From Magnetovibrio sp. (lineage in GTDB: Bacteria > Pseudomonadota > Alphaproteobacteria > Rhodospirillales > Magnetovibrionaceae), in assembly GCA_016763895.1 (NCBI GenBank), contig JAESSV010000154.1:1-5700 (forward strand): 5,700 bases of DNA. The letters run 5' to 3'. Below the pieces are notes generated by a model. The model saw nothing but the letters and a program-made list of their open reading frames with translations, did not search any database and was not told where the DNA came from. Positions 1 through 5,700 of the stretch are shown here, piece after piece (positions within the stretch are counted from its first letter, which is position 1; each line of letters opens with the position of its first letter). The position numbers and the translations under genes are program-made.

Positions 1-393
1 CCCGCCTTTTATTTCTTGGCGTCCGGCAGCATCGGCTTGCAGATCGGTGCCCAAGCCACCGATGTTGTGATGTTGTTGTTCAGCCAGGAAGCGGTGGCTT
101 CGGTGATTTTACATCAAGGCAAATTAGGGGCTGATTTGGGCCTGACCTTTGGCACCATCGGCGCGGGTGTAGAAGCCGCCACCACGACAAATGGCGGGGC
201 TGACATTATGGCTTTTTCACAAGGTGTGGGCGCTTATGCGGGGGGCTCGTTCGAGGCGTCTGCGTTGATCAAACGCAACGATCTCAATGAAGTTTTTTAT
301 GGTCGCCCGGTGACGCCGTTGCAAATCGTCTTACAAGGTGCAGTACAAAACGTCGCCGCCGATCCCTTGCGCCAAGCGCTAAGTGTGCCGTGA
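1..393 (+). CDS. SYLF-domain (Ysc84/DUF500) lipid-binding protein, C-terminal part
   Basis: The reading frame is open from base 1 to the TGA at 391-393, giving 130 visible residues; the start lies left of the window. The visible part resembles the C-terminal half of the SYLF/Ysc84 domain: a PAFYFLASGSIGLQIGAQ-like opening, then a hydrophobic VVMLLF segment, a glycine-rich stretch (GADLGLTFGTIGAGVEAAT), an ADIMAFSQGVGAYAGGSFE block, and the late NEVFYGRPVTP motif that typically closes the domain. SYLF domains bind lipids in eukaryotes (Ysc84/SH3YL1). Bacterial members are often exported or lipoprotein-like envelope proteins, but the N-terminus that would show a signal peptide is not in the window. 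The TTG at 16 is an internal Leu codon, not a start, because family similarity continues upstream of it. Only 4 bases separate its stop from cobQ, so the two are probably co-transcribed, although no functional link to cobalamin is apparent. The family call is fairly secure; the cellular role is unknown. Confidence 0.85.
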   Translation, partial: PAFYFLASGSIGLQIGAQATDVVMLLFSQEAVASVILHQGKLGADLGLTFGTIGAGVEAATTTNGGADIMAFSQGVGAYAGGSFEASALIKRNDLNEVFYGRPVTPLQIVLQGAVQNVAADPLRQALSVP

Positions 394-397
394 TGTT

Positions 398-1876
398 ATG
401 ACCGCCCGGACCTTAATGATACAAGGCACCAGTTCGGATGCCGGCAAGTCTTTGTTGGTGGCGGGTTTGTGTCGAGCGTTTAAAAATCGTGGTCTTAACG
501 TCCGTCCCTTCAAACCCCAAAATATGTCCAACAATGCCGCCGTGACCTTAGACGGCGGGGAAATTGGGCGGGCTCAGGCTTTGCAAGCCAAAGCGTGTGG
601 CGTGGACCCAATCACAGATATGAACCCGGTGTTGTTAAAGCCCCAAAGCGAAACCGGCGCGCAATTGGTGGTTGGCGGAAAAGTCCAAGGCACGGTCCAG
701 CCAAAGGATTTTCGCACCTTCAAAGACACACTTTTGCCGGATGTTTTAAGGGCTTTCGAGCGGTTAAAAAAACAATGCGATCTGGTCGTGGTCGAAGGTG
801 CAGGCAGCCCCGCTGAAATAAACCTGCGCCAAGGTGACATCGCCAACATGGGATTTGCCGTTGCGGCTGGTGTGCCGGTGGTGTTGGTGGGTGACGTGGA
901 AAAAGGCGGTGTGATTGCCCAGATCGTGGGAACGCATACGGTTTTGACGACACAAGATTCGGATCGGATCAAAGGCTTTATCGTGAATAAATTTCGCGGG
1001 GATGCGTCGTTGTTTACGCCCGCACTTTTCGATATAGAAGCCCGGACCAACTGGAAAAACTTAGGCCTGGTGCCGTGGTTTGAAGCCGCCGGAAAATTGC
1101 CCAAGGAAGACAGTGCCTCGTTAACCCATTGGACAGACAGCGGGCAAGGCTCAGCCGCAGGCAAACGCATTCGCATTGCCGTTTTAAAATTTCCACGGAT
1201 TGCTAATTTCGATGACTTAGATCCACTTATGGCCGAAGAAGACGTGGATGTTGTTTTGATTTCTGCGGGCGAGGCCATTCCCGGTGATCTGGACGTCATC
1301 ATTCTTGCCGGATCAAAATCCGTTATTTCCGATCTACAGTTTGTCAAAGAACAAGACTGGGACGTTGATATTAAAGCCCACGTTAACCGCGGCGGTTTGG
1401 TGGTGGGTTTATGTGGTGGTTATCAAATGTTGGGTCAACGTATTTGTGATCCGCTGGGCATCGAAGGCTCGCTTCACGAAGAATTGGGGCTTGGATTGTT
1501 GGATGTGGAAACGGTGTTGAGCGCAGACAAAACCCTGCAACAGGTCAGCGGCGTTGAAGCCCAAACCGGCATAAAAATATCAGGTTATGAAATGCACCTG
1601 GGCCTCACCGAAGGCCCCGGTCGCCAATTCCCATGGTTGCATTTATCGGATGGATGCGAAGACGGAGCCTTGAGCGGATCGGGTCGGGTGATGGGCTCGT
1701 ACGTACATGGTCTGTTTGCCCAAGATGACTTTCGTCATGGATTTTTATCGCGTCTGCGCGAGGGTCGATTTCAAGGCGTTCCGTATGAAAAAAGCATTGA
1801 GGAAACGTTGGATGCTTTGGCCGATCATTTGGAAAAAAGTTTGGACCTTGACGCTTTATTTGAGCTCAGCCTTTAG
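398..1876 (+). CDS. cobQ: Cobyric acid synthase (glutamine-hydrolysing), adenosylcobalamin biosynthesis
   Basis: CobQ is a cytoplasmic amidotransferase that uses ATP and glutamine to amidate the b, d, e and g carboxylates of adenosylcobyrinic acid a,c-diamide, giving adenosylcobyric acid. Counting from ATG 398 the protein has 492 residues, a normal family length. The N-terminal dethiobiotin-synthetase-like ATPase half shows the P-loop GTSSDAGKS (residues 10-18), RPFKPQNMSNN (36-46), the VVEGAGSPAEINL block (131-143) and GDVEKGGVIAQ (165-175). The C-terminal class I glutamine amidotransferase half (about 257-445) shows the nucleophile in GLCGGYQMLG (Cys339), SGYEMHLG (395-402) and the catalytic His in SYVHGLF (His437). 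ATG 398 is preferred because the P-loop follows at the usual distance; an in-frame GTG at 383 would add five residues and overlap the upstream gene. No good Shine-Dalgarno precedes either start, which fits translational coupling to the SYLF gene ending at 393. No cobalamin riboswitch is visible here, so any such control would lie further upstream. The 3' end overlaps the convergent PPK2 gene. Confidence 0.97.
   Translation: MTARTLMIQGTSSDAGKSLLVAGLCRAFKNRGLNVRPFKPQNMSNNAAVTLDGGEIGRAQALQAKACGVDPITDMNPVLLKPQSETGAQLVVGGKVQGTVQPKDFRTFKDTLLPDVLRAFERLKKQCDLVVVEGAGSPAEINLRQGDIANMGFAVAAGVPVVLVGDVEKGGVIAQIVGTHTVLTTQDSDRIKGFIVNKFRGDASLFTPALFDIEARTNWKNLGLVPWFEAAGKLPKEDSASLTHWTDSGQGSAAGKRIRIAVLKFPRIANFDDLDPLMAEEDVDVVLISAGEAIPGDLDVIILAGSKSVISDLQFVKEQDWDVDIKAHVNRGGLVVGLCGGYQMLGQRICDPLGIEGSLHEELGLGLLDVETVLSADKTLQQVSGVEAQTGIKISGYEMHLGLTEGPGRQFPWLHLSDGCEDGALSGSGRVMGSYVHGLFAQDDFRHGFLSRLREGRFQGVPYEKSIEETLDALADHLEKSLDLDALFELSL
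1856..1876. other. Convergent 3' overlap of cobQ and the PPK2 gene
   Basis: The cobQ stop (TAG, 1874-1876) lies inside the last codons of the opposite-strand PPK2 gene, whose stop (TAA on the - strand) is at 1856-1858. The genes therefore share 21 bases tail to tail. I found no hairpin followed by a T-run on either strand in this interval or immediately beside it, so each transcript probably runs some way into the other gene. Confidence 0.9.
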
Positions 1877-3337
1877 ACGCTTGCAAATTGTTTTCAGCAC
1901 TTTAATGCGGGCGAAATATTTTGAATTGGCTTCAATCAAAGTCCATGGCACCTGTTGGGTTGAGGTCTCATCGACCATGTCGCACACCGCTTGAACATAG
2001 CCCTCATGCAAAGAGCGATTGCGCCAATCTTCATCGGTGAGCTTAAAACGTTTGTAACCCGTTGCTTCGCGGTCTTTAAACCGGGTCAATTGTTCATCGG
2101 GTGAAATGGCCAGCCAGAATTTAAAAACGATGACTCCGTGTAAATTCATGGTGCGTTCAAAATCGTTGATTTCGCCATAGCCCCGCCGCCAATTTTTTTC
2201 GGGAAGAAGGCCCTCGACCCGTTCCACCAACACGCGCCCGTACCAAGATCGGTCAAAAATAGTGGTGTGGCCTTGGCGCGGAAGCTTTCGCCAAAATCGC
2301 CATAAATAAGGTTGGGCGCGTTCTTCATCATTGGGCGCGCAAATGGGTACAATTTCATATAGGCGGGGGTCCAATGATTCGGTCACCCGACGAATGGTTC
2401 CGCCTTTGCCTGCGGCATCGTTGCCTTCGAAAACAATGACCATGGATTTATTGCGAAATGCTTTTTTATGCACCAAACGATGAAGCCGCTTTTGATATTT
2501 AGCCAACTGTTTTTTGTAGGCTTTTTTATCCAACGATTGAGAAAGGTCTAAGGCCTTTAGCAGGTTGTTTGGATCAAAATTCTGAGCAATGGGAAAGGGG
2601 AGGGGAGCCGTGGGTTGGGGCTGGTTTTTATTCAACCTGTTGTGCAGAGCATCCAATAAAGTTTTGCCGACGGTTAAGTCGCGGGTGTATTTATTTTGCG
2701 CGCTCACCACAATCCACGGGGCTTGTTCGGTAGACGTTTTTTCCAACACGTGCTTGGCAACGGGCAACATGTTGTCATAGGTATTAAGGTCCTTCCAATT
2801 TTGTCGGGAGACCTGCCATTTTGTATTGGGGTGCGACTCTAGGTCGGTAAAGCGTGCTTTCAAATTGTCTTTGGACCGATGAAGCCAAAACTTTAAGATC
2901 AACGCGCCTTCATCGCAAAGCATTTGTTCAAAGCGCATAAAGTCATCAAGATATTCATCCAAGTACGCTTGGTCTTTTGCCCCCTTGATATGTTGGCGCA
3001 TGGGGTAGCTGTACCAAGAGCCAAAAAAAATAGCGATGGCTCCCTTGCGCGGAAGACAGCGCCAAAATTTCCACATCGCCGGACGTTCAAGTTCTTCTTG
3101 CGTTGATTTGCCAAGGGCATGGGATTGAATGTGGCGCGGGTCCATCCATGTGTTCAACGCCTTGACCACATCACTTTTTCCGGCTCCGTTCACGCCCGAT
3201 ACGATGATCACCACGGGGAACGATTTCTTGTGTTGCAATTCGTATTGGGCATCCAAAAGAGCTTCGCGCAACGTGGCAAGTTTTTCTTTATATACGGCCT
3301 TATCGATTTCCGGGCCCGTTGCGGTCAGATCAAACAT
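1856..3337 (-). CDS. pap: Two-domain PPK2-family kinase, predicted polyphosphate:AMP phosphotransferase
   Basis: This 493-residue protein carries two fused PPK2 (polyphosphate kinase 2) P-loop domains, the arrangement of class II PPK2 enzymes such as the PAP of Acinetobacter johnsonii, which make ADP from AMP using inorganic polyphosphate. Domain 1 (about 12-235) has a Walker A GVNGAGKS (48-55) and IFFGSWY (103-109) where a Walker B would sit. Domain 2 (about 256-493) has Walker A GNDAAGKG (305-312), the APNDEERAQPYLWRFW block (334-349) and the canonical Walker B region FDRSWYGR (361-368, Asp362, Arg363). A Pro/Gln/Asn-rich linker at about 236-249 joins them. Domain 1 lacks the Asp-Arg pair, so domain 2 is the likely catalytic one, as known for this class. 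No signal peptide or membrane segment is apparent, so it should be cytoplasmic. ATG at 3335-3337 is chosen because of the upstream AGGA. It lies 44 bases downstream of pheT on the same strand, probably in one transcript. AMP specificity is inferred from domain architecture; other nucleotide acceptors are possible. Confidence 0.93.
   Translation of the reverse strand: MFDLTATGPEIDKAVYKEKLATLREALLDAQYELQHKKSFPVVIIVSGVNGAGKSDVVKALNTWMDPRHIQSHALGKSTQEELERPAMWKFWRCLPRKGAIAIFFGSWYSYPMRQHIKGAKDQAYLDEYLDDFMRFEQMLCDEGALILKFWLHRSKDNLKARFTDLESHPNTKWQVSRQNWKDLNTYDNMLPVAKHVLEKTSTEQAPWIVVSAQNKYTRDLTVGKTLLDALHNRLNKNQPQPTAPLPFPIAQNFDPNNLLKALDLSQSLDKKAYKKQLAKYQKRLHRLVHKKAFRNKSMVIVFEGNDAAGKGGTIRRVTESLDPRLYEIVPICAPNDEERAQPYLWRFWRKLPRQGHTTIFDRSWYGRVLVERVEGLLPEKNWRRGYGEINDFERTMNLHGVIVFKFWLAISPDEQLTRFKDREATGYKRFKLTDEDWRNRSLHEGYVQAVCDMVDETSTQQVPWTLIEANSKYFARIKVLKTICKRLKAELK
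2234..2425 (-). other. Intact catalytic core motifs of the second PPK2 domain
   Basis: This segment runs from the C-terminal Walker A (GNDAAGKG, bases 2402-2425) to the Walker B/Arg motif (FDRSWYGR, bases 2234-2257). Both match the active PPK2 consensus, in contrast to the equivalent positions of domain 1: Walker A at 3173-3196, and FFGSWY at 3011-3028, which lacks the acidic residue. Confidence 0.85.
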
Positions 3338-3381
3338 AAGAGCAAAATCCTAGCACACTCATCATCCGCATCTGCTTGCAA
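3338..3381 (-). other. pheT-pap intergenic spacer
   Basis: These 44 bases between the pheT stop and the PPK2 start are the longest non-coding stretch in the window. No inverted repeat with a T-run and no convincing -35/-10 promoter pair was seen by eye on the - strand, which favours read-through from pheT into the PPK2 gene. The only recognisable element is the ribosome binding site listed separately. Confidence 0.6.
3348..3351 (-). promoter_or_regulatory. Probable ribosome binding site of the PPK2 gene
   Basis: On the - strand an AGGA lies 10 bases before the ATG at 3335-3337. It is short and slightly far from the start, so it is a weak to moderate Shine-Dalgarno, but it is the only purine-rich candidate and supports this ATG. 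Confidence 0.5.
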
Positions 3382-5700
3382 TTATCCGCGCAATTCGCCA
3401 CCTGTGGTTTTTAGTATGGCAGCCTTGATTTTGGCACTGACCGCTTCGATGTCGTCATCGGTCAGGGTTTTTTCGAACGGCTGTAGCGTCACTTCAATCG
3501 CCACCGATTTTTTGCCTCCGCCCAGATTTGTGCCTTCGAAAAGATCAAAGACCCGCACGGATGAAATCAAAGTTTTGTCGGCACCCGTGGCCGCGCGTAC
3601 GATCTGTTGCACATGGACGTCTTGGTCCACGACAAACGCAAAGTCACGATCAACGGGTTGAAAGGCTGACATTTTAACCAGAGGTCGGGCTTGGCTAGAC
3701 TTTGTTTTTTGTTTGGGCAAGTTGTCTAGGAAAACCTCGAAGCCGGAAATCGGGCTTTTAAGACCCATTTTTTTCAACACGCCCGGATGAATTTCACCAA
3801 AATTGGCAAGTATGTTTTTAGGCCCCAAACGCAATGTTCCCGATCGACCGGGGTGATACCAAGACGGACCACCAGCGAAAGCTTGCAGGTTTCCAACCGG
3901 CGCACCAGCGGCTTTGAGCGCGGCAATGGCGTCTGCTTTTGCGTCAAACACGTCTGCCTTGCGCGCCGATGACATCCAGTTGCGAGGGTCAAAAAGTCCG
4001 GAACGAACACCCGAAGCGACCATGCTTTGATCCTTGGCATCGTCGCCCGAAAATTGAGGTCCAACTTCGAACAACGCACCATCGCTATGCCCTTGGGCAT
4101 CGTTGCGGCCGATGGCGGCAATCAAATTCGGCAACACGCTGGGCCGCATCACATCAAGATCCGCAGAAATGGGATTCGACAACCGCAAAGATTCAGGATT
4201 ATCGCCAAACAATTCAGCATGGGAAGACGGCAAGAACGAATAGGTTACGGCTTCGACCAGTCCTCGAGCTGCTAAGGTTCTGCGCACCTTGCTGCGTTTT
4301 TGTAAAAGCGGGCTCAGGGCCGAAGCTGGCAAGCTGTCGGGGCGAGTTAAGGATACATGGGGAATGTTGTGATAGCCGTTCACACGAATGATTTCTTCCA
4401 CCACACAAGCTTCGCTAACCATGTCGCCACGCCAAGCGGGGACATGAACGGTCCAGGTTTCTGGGGATGTTTTTTCAACCCCAAAACCCAACACGGTGAT
4501 GATGCGGTCCATTTCAGCTTCGGGCACTTGAACGCCCGTTAAGCCTTCGACACGCGTTGGGCGAAAGTCGATGGAGCGTTGCCAATTTGGGCCTGATCCG
4601 GCGACGATGGTGTTTGATGGCTCGCCACCACACAATTGCATAATCAAGCGGGTCGCATTTTCGCATCCATCAACGGCCAAATCATTGTCGATGCCCCGTT
4701 CAAAACGGAACCGCGCATCGCTCATAACATTGAGCTTGCGGCCCGTTACGGCGGTGCGCACGGGATCAAAAATAGCGGATTCGATAAAGACGTTGACGGT
4801 GTGTTCTGTACAACCAGACAACTCGCCACCCATAACACCGGCAATGGCTTGGGCGCCATTGTCATCGGCAATCACACACATGGTGTCATCGAGCTCATAT
4901 TCATTGCCGTCCAAGGCCAAAATATTTTCACCAGATTTTGCCAAGCGCGCGGTGATATTTCCCGCCACTTTGTCGGCATCAAACACATGCAGGGGGCGAC
5001 CCAAATCAAAGGTCGAATAATTGGTGATGTCGACCAGCGCCGAAATAGGATGAGCACCAATGGCGTTCAAACGATCTTGCATCCATTTTGGAGAAGGCCC
5101 GTTTTTCACCCCCCGAATGAGGCGGCCGACAAATTGTGAGCAGGCTTCTGCGGTGTGGTCTGAAAAATCAAGATTTACATCAATGCCAGATTCAAACGTG
5201 CCTTTGACGGATTCGATGTCCAAAGGCTTCAAGGTGCCAAGGCCGCTGGCGGCCAAATCGCGGGCAATGCCGCGTACGCCCAAGCAATCGCCTCGGTTTG
5301 GTGTGATGGCAATTTCGATCACCGGATCGTTCAAGCCCATCACGTCAATGGCACGCGCGCCTACGGAAACATCAGCGTCCAATTCGACAATGCCTTCGTG
5401 TTCGTCGCTCAAGCCCATTTCACGTTCCGACAACATCATGCCGTTTGAATCCACGCCGCGAATGGTGGCGGGTTTCAAGGTGAAGTCAATGCCGGGCACA
5501 TACATGCCATCACCCGCAAAGACGCCTTTCAGGCCCTTGCGTGCATTGGGTGCACCGCACACGACTTGCAAGTTTTCTGTGCCGGTGGTGACGGTCAGAA
5601 CTTGCAATTTGTCGGCGTCTGGATGTTTTTCCGCCGTGAGCACTTCGCCCACCAAAAAGGCTTCAAGGCCTTTGGAACGGTCTTCGATGCCTTCGACTTC
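3382..5700 (-). CDS. pheT: Phenylalanine--tRNA ligase beta subunit, N-terminus cut by window edge
   Basis: PheT pairs with PheS in an alpha2-beta2 cytoplasmic enzyme that attaches phenylalanine to tRNA-Phe, releasing AMP and pyrophosphate. The frame stays open to base 5700, giving 772 visible residues; the TTG at 5655 is an internal Leu, because the upstream codons read EVEGIEDRSKGLEAF, a typical PheT N-terminal region. About 35 residues are probably missing beyond the edge. Visible in order: the tRNA-binding OB domain with HPDADKLQV (26-34) and VVCGAPNAR (46-54); the B3/4 editing domain (about 190-335) with LVDITNY, GRPLHVFD and IAGVMGGELSG; the B5 domain (about 377-447), ending in the WRGD...VVEEIIRVNGYHNIP signature; the synthetase-like core; and the C-terminal anticodon-binding FDX-ACB domain (about 679-772) with QPVDRDFAFVVD and LFEG. 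It ends in TAA at 3382-3384, with the PPK2 gene 44 bases downstream. pheS would be expected just right of the window, as in most bacteria. No frameshift or missing domain was seen. Confidence 0.97.
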   Translation of the reverse strand, partial: EVEGIEDRSKGLEAFLVGEVLTAEKHPDADKLQVLTVTTGTENLQVVCGAPNARKGLKGVFAGDGMYVPGIDFTLKPATIRGVDSNGMMLSEREMGLSDEHEGIVELDADVSVGARAIDVMGLNDPVIEIAITPNRGDCLGVRGIARDLAASGLGTLKPLDIESVKGTFESGIDVNLDFSDHTAEACSQFVGRLIRGVKNGPSPKWMQDRLNAIGAHPISALVDITNYSTFDLGRPLHVFDADKVAGNITARLAKSGENILALDGNEYELDDTMCVIADDNGAQAIAGVMGGELSGCTEHTVNVFIESAIFDPVRTAVTGRKLNVMSDARFRFERGIDNDLAVDGCENATRLIMQLCGGEPSNTIVAGSGPNWQRSIDFRPTRVEGLTGVQVPEAEMDRIITVLGFGVEKTSPETWTVHVPAWRGDMVSEACVVEEIIRVNGYHNIPHVSLTRPDSLPASALSPLLQKRSKVRRTLAARGLVEAVTYSFLPSSHAELFGDNPESLRLSNPISADLDVMRPSVLPNLIAAIGRNDAQGHSDGALFEVGPQFSGDDAKDQSMVASGVRSGLFDPRNWMSSARKADVFDAKADAIAALKAAGAPVGNLQAFAGGPSWYHPGRSGTLRLGPKNILANFGEIHPGVLKKMGLKSPISGFEVFLDNLPKQKTKSSQARPLVKMSAFQPVDRDFAFVVDQDVHVQQIVRAATGADKTLISSVRVFDLFEGTNLGGGKKSVAIEVTLQPFEKTLTDDDIEAVSAKIKAAILKTTGGELRG

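Noticed and set aside
383..397. GTG at 383 as the cobQ start
   Set aside because: It would add only MCRDV before the conserved N-terminus, has no ribosome binding site, and the ATG at 398 places the P-loop at the usual distance from the start.
574..1347. A 257-codon open frame on the - strand inside cobQ
   Set aside because: It lies wholly antisense to a conserved enzyme gene, its translation shows no recognisable domain or motif, and it is best explained by codon bias of cobQ leaving few stops on the opposite strand.
1795..1855. Possible terminator for the PPK2 transcript in the 3' part of cobQ (a T-run on the - strand near 1834)
   Set aside because: The T-run is not preceded by a stable hairpin; the nearest inverted repeat (GCAT/ATGC around 1795-1816) has only a four-base stem.
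3119..3661. A 180-codon + strand frame spanning the pap start, the spacer and the pheT 3' end
   Set aside because: It runs antisense across two well-supported genes and the spacer, and its translation has no recognisable motif or sensible domain layout.
4636..5139. A 167-codon open frame on the + strand opposite pheT
   Set aside because: It is antisense to the conserved tRNA-binding and editing region of pheT, its translation shows no family features, and other overlapping antisense frames of similar quality occur nearby.

Overview
The window is a compact, ordinary stretch of bacterial chromosome, almost completely filled by four protein-coding genes. No RNA gene, mobile element, repeat array, CRISPR or phage feature was seen. 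Base composition looks close to half G+C by eye (not computed). The style of the PheT, CobQ and two-domain PPK2 proteins fits an alphaproteobacterium, possibly of the Rhodospirillales type. That placement rests on remembered family resemblance, not on a search.

Left part, + strand: the 3' end of a SYLF-domain (Ysc84/DUF500) lipid-binding-type protein enters from the left edge and stops at 393. Four bases later cobQ begins (398-1876). It encodes the glutamine-dependent cobyric acid synthase of adenosylcobalamin synthesis, complete and with all its catalytic motifs. The tight spacing suggests that the two genes are co-transcribed.

Right part, - strand: pheT, the beta subunit of phenylalanyl-tRNA synthetase, enters from the right edge without its first few dozen residues and stops at 3382. 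After 44 non-coding bases the same strand carries a complete two-domain PPK2-family gene (1856-3337), a predicted polyphosphate:AMP phosphotransferase. The two probably form one transcription unit, pheT first.

The two units converge, and the 3' ends of cobQ and the PPK2 gene overlap by 21 bases, so there is no intergenic terminator region between them. Functionally, the genes are housekeeping (translation), cofactor synthesis (B12), nucleotide/polyphosphate metabolism and an envelope-associated lipid-binding protein. One speculative link is that PheRS releases AMP and the PPK2 enzyme can recharge AMP to ADP using polyphosphate. I found no convincing sign of a previously undescribed system; the findings below are modest.
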